In this document: positions 25,331 to 34,365 of the stretch, piece by piece
How positions within the stretch are numbered: position 1 is the first letter of the stretch
Layout of the letters: each line of letters starts with the position of its first letter
Assembly: GCA_903872155.1 (NCBI GenBank)
Contig: CAIQJP010000125.1
Location: forward strand, 1 to 39,577
From: an uncultured Actinomycetes bacterium
GTDB lineage: Bacteria > Actinomycetota > Acidimicrobiia > Acidimicrobiales > Ilumatobacteraceae
Direction of reading: 5' to 3'
Length of the DNA: 39,577 nt
Position numbers and translations under genes: made by a program
The notes under the pieces: model-generated
What the model was told of the DNA's origin: nothing
The model's input: the letters and a program-made list of their open reading frames with translations, nothing else
Database searches by the model: none

Positions 25331-26761
25331 TCAGAACTTGAAATACAAGAATGGGCTGAACGTGCTTGAGAGTGCGTACATGGTGGCGATTGGGCCTACC
25401 AGTGCTACTGCTGCTAATCGAACAACCGAAGCCGTTCTCCCTTGCGCACGTGAGATATCTCGACCGACATGAATCTTTGCTGGTAGGAACACCACTAGCA
25501 GTCCAATTGCAAGCCACACCAGTCGCTGGTCAGTCATGATTTCACTCAAAGTACTCGGCCAACTCAAACCAGTAGGCCACAGCATCGACTTGATGAAGGT
25601 AAAGCCCTGGTTAATGTCAACCGCTCTAAACAATGTCCAGCCGATACAGACGACAGCGAAAGTGATGATTCGTCGCAACGGAATGAGCCACTTCGTTTTG
25701 ACCTCATTAAATCCGGTCAAGCGTTCGATGATTAAGAAACACCCGTGGAAAACACCCCACGCAATGAACGTCCAGCTGGCTCCATGCCATAAACCAGTTA
25801 ACAAAAACACGCAGGCCAAGTTGATGTAGGTCCGGTTCGGGCCTTTGCGGTTTCCTCCGAGCGGTATATATAAGTAGTCCCGAAACCACGATGACAACGA
25901 GATATGCCAGCGACGCCAGAAGTCGGTAATTGACACGGCACTGTATGGGTGATCAAAGTTTTCGGGGAAATCAAACCCAAACATACGGGCTAGACCGATT
26001 GCCATATCGCTATAGCCCGAGAAGTCGAAGTAAATCTGGATTGCATAACAGATCGCCCCGATCCAGGCAACTGCCCAAGTCACGCGGTTATCAGGCAGAG
26101 CGAAAGCATGATTAGCGATTGCTGCAACTTGATCGGCAATCAATATCTTCTTGCCGAGACCCCAGAAAAATCGTGGTGCTCCGGCGGCAAAGTCGTCAAG
26201 CCGACGACGTGGCGTGCGAAGTAGGTCGGGTTCAATATGTGAATATCGAACAATTGGCCCAGCAATCAAATGGGGGAAGAGCAGAATGTATGCGGCGTAA
26301 TCGAGTAGTCGCGGAGCTGGTTTTGCATCGCCACGAGACACATCAATCACATAACTCATTGACTGGAATGTAAAAAAGCTAATGGCAATAGGTAGGGCTA
26401 GAGATAGTTCAAATTCGGCGTTGATTCCGATCTTGTTGAGTCCACTTGAAAACTGATTGACAGCGAATCCGCCGTACTTCCACAGGGCTAACGCCGCAAG
26501 ATCGGCAGCTAATACCGAACGCTTGAGCCAACGTACTCTGTCGGGTTGACTCGTTCGCCACGCATCAATTTTGACGGCCGCAAAATGGTTGATGCAGATC
26601 GAAGCCAATAACAGAACGATGAACGCGCCGCCGCCCCACATATAAAAGACGGCGCCGACGAAGGCAACGAAGAGGTTACGTATTCTCCAGCCACCAAGCC
26701 AATAAGCAAGTAGGCACGCAGGAAAGAATGCAAAAAGGAAAACGGGATCAGAGAAAACCAC
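25331..26761 (-). CDS. MBOAT-family O-acyltransferase (AlgI-like)
   Basis: 476-residue polytopic enzyme. MBOAT landmarks are LPIAISFFTFQSMSYVIDVSRG, FPHLIAGPIVRY, YFDFSGYSDMAIGLARMFGF, FWRRWHISLSSWFRDYLYIPLGG (H286) and LTGLWHGASWTFIAWG with the catalytic His (H326). These are the classic AlgI/DltB-type features. It would pass acetyl or similar groups across the membrane to a periplasmic or wall-side transferase. The GTG start shares one base with the stop of the AlgX/J-like gene, so translation is coupled and the two proteins are likely partners in O-acetylating the exported glycan. Confidence 0.95.
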   Translation of the reverse strand: MVFSDPVFLFAFFPACLLAYWLGGWRIRNLFVAFVGAVFYMWGGGAFIVLLLASICINHFAAVKIDAWRTSQPDRVRWLKRSVLAADLAALALWKYGGFAVNQFSSGLNKIGINAEFELSLALPIAISFFTFQSMSYVIDVSRGDAKPAPRLLDYAAYILLFPHLIAGPIVRYSHIEPDLLRTPRRRLDDFAAGAPRFFWGLGKKILIADQVAAIANHAFALPDNRVTWAVAWIGAICYAIQIYFDFSGYSDMAIGLARMFGFDFPENFDHPYSAVSITDFWRRWHISLSSWFRDYLYIPLGGNRKGPNRTYINLACVFLLTGLWHGASWTFIAWGVFHGCFLIIERLTGFNEVKTKWLIPLRRIITFAVVCIGWTLFRAVDINQGFTFIKSMLWPTGLSWPSTLSEIMTDQRLVWLAIGLLVVFLPAKIHVGRDISRAQGRTASVVRLAAVALVGPIATMYALSSTFSPFLYFKF

Positions 26762-27936
26762 TAGTTCGATCCAACTTGTTCAAATGCGACGACTAATTGC
26801 TCACGGAACTCTGGGGTCCCCATTGTGTGCCAACCATTTGCCGAGGGGTCTCTGAGACGATCTCCGACTGCACGTTCAACACTCATGCTCCAAAAGATTT
26901 CAGATCTTGCAATTACATTGGCGACATCCGCTGGTGAAAGTGCATCAAAATGAACGAATGTAATGTCGGCGAAGTAGGGGATGATCCGTCCGACTGCCTC
27001 AACGCCGAATGAGTCAACCATGATGACTGTCTTGCGGGTGATCAGAGAACCTGCCGGACCAGTATTGGTGTAACGGCGATAGATGTGGGTTAAGTCTCCG
27101 CCGTCCCAAATCTCTGGTGTTCCTGCGGTAATTTCTGGCCGGACCACTTCGTACAACGGAGTTTGATCAACGACCGGGTTGCCTTCGAGATAGGTCAAAT
27201 CGCCGATGTAATCAATGAGTCCCTTGTATTGCAGCGCCGAATCATCCCATAGTCCGGGTTGCAGAGTATTGATCACCGCTTTTGCTGCTGCTGCATTTCC
27301 GGCGCTATCCCAGTGACTGTCTTTGCGCAAAAAGAGCGGCTCACGTGTCTGATCCATTGCATCTGACATTGCCGATTTCAGATCAACGTAGCCATCAATA
27401 TTGGCAGCGCTTAATCCCTGCCACAAACCATCCGAATACTGGTTCAGGCAATCCAGGCTGCCTTGATCATCGGGCAAGAGTTCGCGATGCAATGTCGTCT
27501 TGTTTGGTGCAACCGTGAAGATCGCTGTGCGACCAGAATCATTGATGGTCGTTTGTGTAGTAGCGATATTGCTGATCAGTTGGGAGACAATGTCGGCACT
27601 TTGGCACGCCATTCCGAAATCATCGTTTAAAAACAAGTACCCGTCTTTGCCATGAATGATTCGCGGAACTGATCCGCCGCCAAATGCCGGGTCTTCGTGA
27701 AAAACATGTTGGTCAATCCAGCCGTCCGACTTGATTGCCCGCGAACGCAACGGGATGCGATCACCAATGAACTTGCTCAGTGTCGAAAAGCCATCCCAGC
27801 TCACTGACAGTTCGCTGAAATCGGTCGCCGGACGATTTTCGACTGGTGCGCCACGACGTCCGCTGGCGTAGGCCAAAATTGGTCCGAAGAATAAAAGAAA
27901 AGCCAAGGATGCAGTAGCCAGACGACTGATCTTCAC
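26761..27936 (-). CDS. AlgX/AlgJ-like SGNH-fold acetyltransferase partner
   Basis: 391 residues beginning with a signal-anchor (KISRLATASLAFLLFFGPILAYASG). GKDGYLFLND, APNKTTLH, RKDSHWDSAGNAAAA (D206 and H208) and a late VDSFG (S309) correspond to the catalytic Asp-x-His and Ser blocks of AlgX/AlgJ-like proteins. These take acyl groups from an MBOAT partner and place them on polysaccharide outside the membrane. GTG start with AAGAAAGAG upstream. It lies 26 bases after galE and overlaps the MBOAT start by one base. The glycan accepting the acyl group is not known. Confidence 0.88.
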   Translation of the reverse strand: MKISRLATASLAFLLFFGPILAYASGRRGAPVENRPATDFSELSVSWDGFSTLSKFIGDRIPLRSRAIKSDGWIDQHVFHEDPAFGGGSVPRIIHGKDGYLFLNDDFGMACQSADIVSQLISNIATTQTTINDSGRTAIFTVAPNKTTLHRELLPDDQGSLDCLNQYSDGLWQGLSAANIDGYVDLKSAMSDAMDQTREPLFLRKDSHWDSAGNAAAAKAVINTLQPGLWDDSALQYKGLIDYIGDLTYLEGNPVVDQTPLYEVVRPEITAGTPEIWDGGDLTHIYRRYTNTGPAGSLITRKTVIMVDSFGVEAVGRIIPYFADITFVHFDALSPADVANVIARSEIFWSMSVERAVGDRLRDPSANGWHTMGTPEFREQLVVAFEQVGSN

Positions 27937-27962
27937 CGCTCTTTCTTAGCAGTATGAGTGGT

Positions 27963-28931
27963 TCAACTTTGGGATTTGTGCCAAGTGAAGGCGCTATTGA
28001 TGATTTCTTCGTACGAGCGAGTTGCTGTCCACCCCAGTGTTTGCTGAGCAAGCTTCGCGTCGGCGTACACGATGGCTGGATCGCCAAGCCGACGTGGCGC
28101 AAATTGGTGAGGTACTGGCTTGCCCGACGCCTTCTCGGTGGCAGCAAGAATTTGCAGAACCGATGTGCCAATTCCGGTACCAAGGTTGACGGTCAGGTTG
28201 GGTTTTCCGTCATTCAAGTAATCAACAGCTTTGGCATGGGCATCAGCCAGGTCTTCCACATGGATGTAGTCACGAACCCCAGTGCCATCGGGGGTGGGGT
28301 AGTCGTTGCCCAACACCTTGATTGGTCCACTTGCGCCAAGCGCGGCTTTCATCACCAAGGGGATGAGGTTGGTAGTGATATCCCAGTTTTCACCTAGCGC
28401 GCCATCGCTACTTGCGCCCGCAGCATTGAAGTAACGCAAGCTGGCCCATCGCAAACCGTGCGTGACGCCATACCAACTGATGATGCGTTCCATCATCGCT
28501 TTGGTTTCGGCGTACACGTTTTCGGGTTTGATTGAAGCCGATTCGGTAATGGGCAAGTGATCGGGGTTGCCGTACACCGCAGCCGATGACGAAAAGACGA
28601 TTTGCTTCACGTTGGCTGCAAGCATTCCCTCAACGAGTCCAACAGTTCCTTCAACGTTGTTGCGCCAATACAGATGAGGCTGAGTCATTGACTCGCCGGC
28701 ACTCTTATAGGCCGCGAAATGAATGACGCTGTCAACGTTGTGCTTACGACAAATTGATTCAACGGCCGCACTGATACAAATATCGGCAACTTCAAGAGTC
28801 GCGCCAAGCAAGTTCTTTTCTGAGCCGCGAACAAGTGAATCAAGAACAACGACATCACGATGTTGAGATCGCAATAAGCGCAACGTGTGTGAACCGATAT
28901 ATCCTGCACCACCAGTTACCAGGATGGTCAC
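27963..28931 (-). CDS. galE: UDP-glucose 4-epimerase-like enzyme
   Basis: 322 residues with the full set of GalE motifs: GGAGYIGSH, FAAYKSAGES, FSSSAAVYGNP, NVYAETKAMME (Y140, K144), RYFNAAGAS and GTGVRDYIHVEDLA. It interconverts C4 epimers of NAD(P)-bound UDP-sugars in the cytoplasm. Its start overlaps the end of the UDP-xylose synthase gene by 4 bases. In that context the substrate may be UDP-Glc/UDP-Gal, UDP-GlcA, or UDP-Xyl to UDP-Ara. The sequence cannot separate these. The Gal form would also feed the Glf enzyme in this window. Confidence 0.95.
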   Translation of the reverse strand: MTILVTGGAGYIGSHTLRLLRSQHRDVVVLDSLVRGSEKNLLGATLEVADICISAAVESICRKHNVDSVIHFAAYKSAGESMTQPHLYWRNNVEGTVGLVEGMLAANVKQIVFSSSAAVYGNPDHLPITESASIKPENVYAETKAMMERIISWYGVTHGLRWASLRYFNAAGASSDGALGENWDITTNLIPLVMKAALGASGPIKVLGNDYPTPDGTGVRDYIHVEDLADAHAKAVDYLNDGKPNLTVNLGTGIGTSVLQILAATEKASGKPVPHQFAPRRLGDPAIVYADAKLAQQTLGWTATRSYEEIINSAFTWHKSQS

Positions 28932-29887
28932 GAAATTCCCTCAACTTCAATGAAGTGCTTGATCATGCGCTTCAACCCATCATGCAGTGAAATCGTTGGC
29001 TCCCAGCCAAGAATCTCGGTGGCCAAAGCGATGTCAGGTTTGCGTTGTAAAGGATCACCATCGCGTTCGGGTGGTAACGCAACAGAGACGATGTCACTCG
29101 ATGAGCCAGTGAGTTCAATCACAAGTTCGGCGAGTTCGCGCATCGTGAATTCGCTCGGGTTCCCGATGTTGACAGGCATGTTGTAGTCGCTGTCGAGCAA
29201 GGCCATGAGCCCTCGAACCTCATCGCTGACATGACAGAACGATCGAGTTTGTGAGCCATCGCCGTGCAATGTCAATGGTTCTCCACGCAATGCCTGCACG
29301 ACAAATGTGTTCACAACGCGGCCATCATTCGGACGCATGCGCTCGCCGTATGTGTTGAAGATACGAACAATGCGTACGTCAACGCCGTGCACCCGGTGGT
29401 ATGCCATGGTGAGGGCTTCACTAAATCGTTTGGCTTCGTCGTAACAACTACGTGGCCCAATCGATGACACATTGCCCCAATACGTTTCAGGTTGTGGGTG
29501 CACCAATGGATCTCCGTAGACCTCACTAGTTGATGTCAAGAAGAAGACTGCACCATCGGCTTTGGCGCGATCGAGCAAATTGCGCGTGCCAGTGCTGCCA
29601 ACAGCGAGAATTTCAAGGGGCATCGTTGCGAAATCATTTGGCGACGCTGGGCTTGCGTAATCGAGCACCGCATCAAACTTTGCTGTAAGTGCATTGTGTG
29701 CGGGCCAGGGGAGGGTGATGTCATGCTCGATAAGAGTGAACTTGGTATTGCCGCTGAGGTGCGCAACATTTTCGCGACGACCAGTTGCAAAGTTGTCAAT
29801 TGCCACAACCTCATCACCACGCGCAAGAAGTGCATCGGCAATATGTGAACCGATGAAACCTGCACCGCCAGCAAGTAGTACGCGCAT
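28928..29887 (-). CDS. UDP-glucuronate decarboxylase (UDP-xylose synthase)
   Basis: 319 residues. GGAGFIGSH (N-terminal NAD loop), TSTSEVYGDP, the UXS-specific IGPRSCYDEAKRFSEAL (Y149, K153), RIFNTYGERMRPNDGRVV and GDGSQTRSFCHV identify UDP-xylose synthase, which decarboxylates UDP-GlcA. It sits 2 bases after ugd, which makes UDP-GlcA, so the pair forms the UDP-Glc to UDP-Xyl path. The length is normal for a short soluble bacterial UXS. Some dTDP-glucose dehydratases are close relatives, but the CYDEAKR block favours UXS. Confidence 0.93.
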   Translation of the reverse strand: MRVLLAGGAGFIGSHIADALLARGDEVVAIDNFATGRRENVAHLSGNTKFTLIEHDITLPWPAHNALTAKFDAVLDYASPASPNDFATMPLEILAVGSTGTRNLLDRAKADGAVFFLTSTSEVYGDPLVHPQPETYWGNVSSIGPRSCYDEAKRFSEALTMAYHRVHGVDVRIVRIFNTYGERMRPNDGRVVNTFVVQALRGEPLTLHGDGSQTRSFCHVSDEVRGLMALLDSDYNMPVNIGNPSEFTMRELAELVIELTGSSSDIVSVALPPERDGDPLQRKPDIALATEILGWEPTISLHDGLKRMIKHFIEVEGIS

Positions 29888-29889
29888 GT

Positions 29890-31173
29890 TTAGCGGCCAA
29901 TTCCTTGATAGGTAAATCCGGCGCGTTCCCAGTCTTTGCGATCAAGCAAATTGCGTGCATCGACGATCTGCTTGCCGGTCATTTCAGTAGCAATCGTTGA
30001 TGGAGAAATCCATTTGAAATCATCCCATTCGGTAAGAACTGCAAGCACATCGGCACGTGAAGTTGCTTCATCACTTGATGCGGCAATCACAAGATCGTTC
30101 GGTAATCCTGGGCGAATGACATTGACAGTTGGGTCATATGCCTGAACCCGTGCCCCGAGCTTCGTGAGGCGTTCAATGATGGCGATGGCTGGCGAGTCAC
30201 GAAGATCGTCGGTGCCAGCTTTGAAGGTGAGGCCCCAAACTGCAACAATTTTGCCACTCAAATCTCCGCCAGCCGCGAGTCGAATCTTGTCGGCGACGCG
30301 ATCGAGCTGTTGGTCGTTGACGGTAATCACACCCTTGAGAAGATCGAATGAATAGTCGGCGTCTTCGGCGATCTTGATGAGTGCTCGTGAGTCTTTCGGG
30401 AAACAACTGCCGCCCCAACCGGGTCCGGGACGTAAGAAGTTTTCGCCGATGCGCTTGTCACTACCAATTCCGACAACGACATCATTGATGTCGGCACCGA
30501 CACCTTCGCAAATGGCGGCGATGGCATTAATGAACGACAACTTAGTTGCCAAGAACGCATTGGCTGCGTACTTAATAGTTTCCGCCGATGCTGGGTCGGT
30601 GATAATGACTCGAGTTGAGAGACCGTCATAGAGTGAAGCAACTTTCATCGCTGCCGCCTGATCGTCACTGCCCACCACAACGCGGTCGGGCTTTAAGAAG
30701 TCTTGAACTGCCGAACCTTCACGCAAGAACTCGGGGTTTGACACAACCTTCACATCGGGTCGCTTCAAAGCCTTTTCAACGACCTTGGTTGAGCCAACCG
30801 GAACAGTTGATTTATTGACAACGATTGCTTCAAAGGGAAGCACCGCAGATATTTCTTCTGCTGCACGTTGCACGTAACTGAGGTCGGCAGAGCCATCTTC
30901 GCCTTGGGGTGTGGGCACACAGAGAAACGCGATGTCACAGTTTTTCGCGGCCTCAGTCGAACCCATGACAAATGACAACCGGCCTGACGCCATACCGTCT
31001 GCCACGAGATCGGCAAGCCCAAGTTCGACGATCGGGATGATTCCGTCTCGCAGTTTGGCGATTTTGTCGGCGTCGATGTCAGCACAAACGACGGTGTGAC
31101 CAAGGTGGGCCAGACAAGCACCGGTGGTCAGACCGACATAGCCAGTTCCGATGACGGCGATGCGACAGGACAT
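29890..31173 (-). CDS. ugd: UDP-glucose 6-dehydrogenase
   Basis: 427 residues. GTGYVGLTTGACLA is the NAD site; FLCVPTPQGEDGSADLSYV, NKSTVPVGST, NPEFLREGSAV and GPGWGGSCFPKDSRAL with the catalytic Cys (C257) complete the Ugd pattern, and a C-terminal GLTFKAGTDDLRDSPA follows. It oxidises UDP-Glc to UDP-GlcA. ATG start at 31171-31173; the 77-base region to the divergent acyltransferase gene must hold the promoter of this operon (ugd, uxs, galE, algX-like, MBOAT, methyltransferase), but no clear -35/-10 pair is visible. A 7-bp inverted repeat there is too short to call. Confidence 0.97.
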   Translation of the reverse strand: MSCRIAVIGTGYVGLTTGACLAHLGHTVVCADIDADKIAKLRDGIIPIVELGLADLVADGMASGRLSFVMGSTEAAKNCDIAFLCVPTPQGEDGSADLSYVQRAAEEISAVLPFEAIVVNKSTVPVGSTKVVEKALKRPDVKVVSNPEFLREGSAVQDFLKPDRVVVGSDDQAAAMKVASLYDGLSTRVIITDPASAETIKYAANAFLATKLSFINAIAAICEGVGADINDVVVGIGSDKRIGENFLRPGPGWGGSCFPKDSRALIKIAEDADYSFDLLKGVITVNDQQLDRVADKIRLAAGGDLSGKIVAVWGLTFKAGTDDLRDSPAIAIIERLTKLGARVQAYDPTVNVIRPGLPNDLVIAASSDEATSRADVLAVLTEWDDFKWISPSTIATEMTGKQIVDARNLLDRKDWERAGFTYQGIGR

Positions 31174-31250
31174 AAGGTTGAGGTTAGTAGTTGCCGACGC
31201 GCCAACAACGCCCTGTCAACCTCGTCAGATACCAAATTGAGGAGTATTTA

Positions 31251-31955
31251 ATGAACCAGATTCATCCCACAGCAGTTATTGGTCCAGACGTCAAAATCGG
31301 AACGGGCAATAAGGTTGGGCCATACGTGGTCATTCTCGGAAATACCGAAATTGGCGATGACAATTGGATTGGGCCTCATATTTCGATCGGAACGCCAGGT
31401 GAAATTCGAGGTGGTGATCATCCAGTTTTGTGGGACGGATCGGGCAACAACGCCACAGTGACAATTGGTAACCGAAATGTGATTCGTGAGTTCACGGCTA
31501 TTCATTCAGGCAAAGTCACCGGCACAAAAATTGGTGATAACTGCTACATCATGAATAACTCGTATATTCCGCACGATGGTTTTCTGGGAAACGACGTAAC
31601 AATCAGTGGTTCTGTGATGCTTGGTGGTCACGCTCAGGTGCTTAACGGAGCAAATCTTGGGATGGGTGCCGTAGTTCATCAACGCCTTGTGATTGGTGAG
31701 CGGGCCATGGTGGGAATGGGAGCAGTCGTTACCAAGAGTGTTTTGCCGTACGCCACTGCTTTCGGTAATCCAGCAACGATTCGCAATGTCAACAAGGTCG
31801 GGATGGAGCGAGCCGGATTATCAAATGAACTTATTCAACAATTGGGTGACGCATTAATGTCTGGAGATGAAAAGGCGATGACAAATTTGGTTGGTGACAA
31901 GATGGCTGATTTTGCAAACGCGATTGCAGTTGCAATAGGAAATAGTGTTCACTGA
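31251..31955 (+). CDS. LpxA-like left-handed beta-helix acyltransferase
   Basis: 234 residues from ATG-31251, with GAGGAG eight bases upstream; an in-frame start at 31191 lacks a ribosome site. Hexapeptide repeats run from IHPTAVIG onward. Landmarks of UDP-GlcNAc acyltransferase are kept: TIGNRNVIREFTAIHSG, YIPHDGFLGN (H108, matching the catalytic His of LpxA), VHQRLVIGERAMVGMGAVV, and GNPATIRNVNKVGMERAGL leading into a short helical tail that is shorter than in E. coli LpxA. It would acylate an amino sugar on UDP. The nearby aminotransferase/oxidoreductase pair supports a 3-amino-sugar substrate. Confidence 0.88.
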   Translation: MNQIHPTAVIGPDVKIGTGNKVGPYVVILGNTEIGDDNWIGPHISIGTPGEIRGGDHPVLWDGSGNNATVTIGNRNVIREFTAIHSGKVTGTKIGDNCYIMNNSYIPHDGFLGNDVTISGSVMLGGHAQVLNGANLGMGAVVHQRLVIGERAMVGMGAVVTKSVLPYATAFGNPATIRNVNKVGMERAGLSNELIQQLGDALMSGDEKAMTNLVGDKMADFANAIAVAIGNSVH

Positions 31956-31969
31956 TAACTGTTCGAAAC

Positions 31970-33148
31970 CTAATTAGTCAATTCATGAAAAACCGTTAGA
32001 TACTTTTCTGCGACTATTTCGACAGAAAAATTCTTTGTGATCAAATCCAATTGTTGAATTTGCATTTCCTCAAGCTGCGCTGAATCTGCGTTGAGCAGAT
32101 CAACAATTTCATGAGAAAGTTGGCTGGTGGATAAGCCTGACAAAATTCGAACTTTCGGCCATTGACCCAGATCAATTCCGGGGAAGACGTCGCTGTCCAC
32201 GCTTGCAATGATCGGTACACCGGCGGCCATGACTTCAAAGGTTGTGATACCGATTCCATGAATGTCAAGGTCATGGGTTTCGATATGAGCTGCAGCCAAA
32301 TAGTCGGGGACATCAACATGGGGGACGCGTCCGACAACGGTGATGTGACTCGCCACTCCTAGTTCTTCGGCAATTTTCAAAAATGTGGTGTCGTACACTT
32401 CGCCGACGACGACGACTTGGGCATTCGGAACCTTGCTGAGTATTTCAGGAAGGGCGCGAATTAACGGAATACGACTTCGAATTGGTATGACGTGACCGAA
32501 TGACAAAATGACTTTCTTATTTGCTAGGTCATAATGATCAATAATGCGGGTGGGGTCCCCGGCCCCGAATGCACGAACATCAAGGGTGGCGGGAATAAAT
32601 CCGACCGGGGTTTTGGGTTTGTAACGGCGCTGAACCATGTCCATGGTGAAACGGTCGACGCCAAAGATGCGACTTTTCCCAGTATTGGCAAACGGTCGCA
32701 ACACCAAACGGTCGACAGTAGAAATCAGCAATCGAGCAAAAGTATTCGTATGGGTTAAAGGTGTATGGACTGTGAGTACCCGAGGAATCTTGCGGCGCCT
32801 GGCCACGAGTGTGGTTGCCAACGTGAGATCAAAAAATTGACCATTTTGGTGGATGACATCGGGTTCAAAAGCCTTGAAGATCTTGTTGAGACGACGAAAG
32901 ATTGAAGGCCTGATGCAGAACGGCAGTCGATAGTTGAATGAAACTTTGCCAGGAGCGATCCATTTTGCGGGGACTCGCGTAATGTGTATGCCATCAATAT
33001 GGTCACTGGTTGACGTGTTCTCAGGTTGCGTTGTGACAACCATGACCTGATGCCCTTGACGAAGGTACTCGCGAGCCATATCGAAGGAAAAATGTGAACT
33101 TCCGGTCGTCATGGGAGGAAAAAAGGCGTTGACAATGAGAATTTTCAT
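31970..33148 (-). CDS. Family 4 glycosyltransferase (GT-B)
   Basis: 392 residues from the ATG at 33146-33148, with AAAGG ten bases upstream. A longer frame reaching 33265 would run onto the divergent aminotransferase start and begins with an unlikely N-terminus, so it was not used. The GT4 pattern is MKILIVNAFFPPMTTGSSHFSFDMA, DVIHQNGQFFDL, LSFGHVIPI (donor-site hinge), VVVVGEVYDTTFLK, and a C-terminal HGIGITTFEVMAAGVPIIAS with the acidic nucleotide-sugar-binding block. It lies antisense between the LpxA-like and aminotransferase genes and converges with the former (14 bases). It may use the UDP-amino sugar made next door. Confidence 0.92.
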   Translation of the reverse strand: MKILIVNAFFPPMTTGSSHFSFDMAREYLRQGHQVMVVTTQPENTSTSDHIDGIHITRVPAKWIAPGKVSFNYRLPFCIRPSIFRRLNKIFKAFEPDVIHQNGQFFDLTLATTLVARRRKIPRVLTVHTPLTHTNTFARLLISTVDRLVLRPFANTGKSRIFGVDRFTMDMVQRRYKPKTPVGFIPATLDVRAFGAGDPTRIIDHYDLANKKVILSFGHVIPIRSRIPLIRALPEILSKVPNAQVVVVGEVYDTTFLKIAEELGVASHITVVGRVPHVDVPDYLAAAHIETHDLDIHGIGITTFEVMAAGVPIIASVDSDVFPGIDLGQWPKVRILSGLSTSQLSHEIVDLLNADSAQLEEMQIQQLDLITKNFSVEIVAEKYLTVFHELTN

Positions 33149-33264
33149 ACTATTTAGACCTTTGAACGACTGCGGTATTGATAGTAGAGGGTGATCACTT
33201 GCAGATTGCCGATAGTTGAACCATTGACGAACATAAAATAGACGAGATTCAGAGAAGAGAGACA

Positions 33265-34365
33265 ATGCCTATACCCATTACCAATGTGCAATTAGGGCCA
33301 GAGGTTGAAGCCTCGGTGCTCGCAGTGATCCGATCGGGGATGATTGCCCAGGGCCCTGTCGTTGCGCAACTCGAAAAATCGTTCGCCGAAATGACTGATG
33401 TCAAACATGTTGTTGCGGTCAATAACGGAACAACGGCACTCATTGCAGCGCTTGAGGTTCTTGACCTTCAGCCCGGAGATGAAGTCATCACGAGCCCCTT
33501 CACTTTTGTCGCCACCCTGAATGCAATTTTGTCAGCAGGAGCAACTGCCCGCTTCGCTGATATTTCAGCCGAAGACTTCAATGTCACGACGGCCAGCCTG
33601 GCCAGCCTTGTGAACGAGCGCACCAAGGTCTTGATGCCCGTGCATCTATATGGACAAGTGGCCGATATGGAGGGTATTAGTGAGTTGGCAAGCTCTTCCG
33701 GGGCACGCCTTGTTGAAGATGCGGCACAGGCACATTTGGCGTCCCTCAATGGCAAGGCGGCGGGCACCTGGGGTATCGGATGTTTTTCGTTGTATGCAAC
33801 GAAGAATCTCACATCTGGTGAGGGCGGTTTGATTTCGACCAACGATGACGATATCGCTGATCGATTACGCGTTTTGCGCAACCAAGGTATGCGTCAGCGT
33901 TACCAATACGAGATGGCTGGAAACAACTATCGCATGACCGATCTACAAGCAGCAGTATGCGTGCCGCAACTAGCAAAGTACGAAGAAAATGTCCGTCGCC
34001 GTAACGAGAATGCCCTTGCTCTTAACCAGGCGCTTGCCGACATTACATGGGTACAGACTCCGCAAGTCCTCGAGGGGCGCGGTCATGTGTGGCACCAATA
34101 CACAATTTTGGTTCGTGACGGTGGCCCAGTTGACCGTGATGAATTGATCGCACATCTCACAAAGCTCGAGATTGGTTGCGGCATTTATTATCCGAAGATC
34201 GTGTACGACTACGACTGTTACCGACAAGACTCTCGGGTCATTACCGATTCGGTGCCTGTTGCTGAAGATGTAGTTCGACGTTGTGTGTCGTTGCCGGTGC
34301 ACCCAGGTGTTGGGCCACGGGAGATTGAGGAAATCGCCACAGCGATTCGGATGGCTACAAAATGA
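33265..34365 (+). CDS. DegT/DnrJ/EryC1/StrS sugar aminotransferase (GnnB/WlbC-like)
   Basis: 366 residues of the PLP sugar-aminotransferase family. VVAVNNGTTALIAALEVL, SPFTFVATLNAIL, VHLYGQVADM, LVEDAAQAHLA (PLP Asp, D152) and CFSLYATKNLTSGEGG with the Schiff-base Lys (K180), then NYRMTDLQAAV. The long form of the EDAAQAHLA and TKNLTSGEGG blocks is typical of 3-keto-sugar aminotransferases such as WlbC and GnnB. AGAAGAGAG lies before the ATG. Its stop overlaps the start of the Gfo/Idh/MocA gene by 4 bases (ATGA), so both enzymes are made together. The reaction would be amination of a UDP-3-keto-GlcNAc or related sugar. Confidence 0.95.
   Translation: MPIPITNVQLGPEVEASVLAVIRSGMIAQGPVVAQLEKSFAEMTDVKHVVAVNNGTTALIAALEVLDLQPGDEVITSPFTFVATLNAILSAGATARFADISAEDFNVTTASLASLVNERTKVLMPVHLYGQVADMEGISELASSSGARLVEDAAQAHLASLNGKAAGTWGIGCFSLYATKNLTSGEGGLISTNDDDIADRLRVLRNQGMRQRYQYEMAGNNYRMTDLQAAVCVPQLAKYEENVRRRNENALALNQALADITWVQTPQVLEGRGHVWHQYTILVRDGGPVDRDELIAHLTKLEIGCGIYYPKIVYDYDCYRQDSRVITDSVPVAEDVVRRCVSLPVHPGVGPREIEEIATAIRMATK

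Noticed and set aside
31175-31222. 7-bp inverted repeat (AGGTTGA/TCAACCT) between ugd and the LpxA-like gene
   Set aside because: Arms are short and 34 bases apart, expected by chance in a region of this size.
31251-31955. Evidence for a complete lipid A pathway
   Set aside because: Only an LpxA-like protein is present; no LpxC, LpxD, LpxB or Kdo genes are visible, so lipid A synthesis is not claimed.
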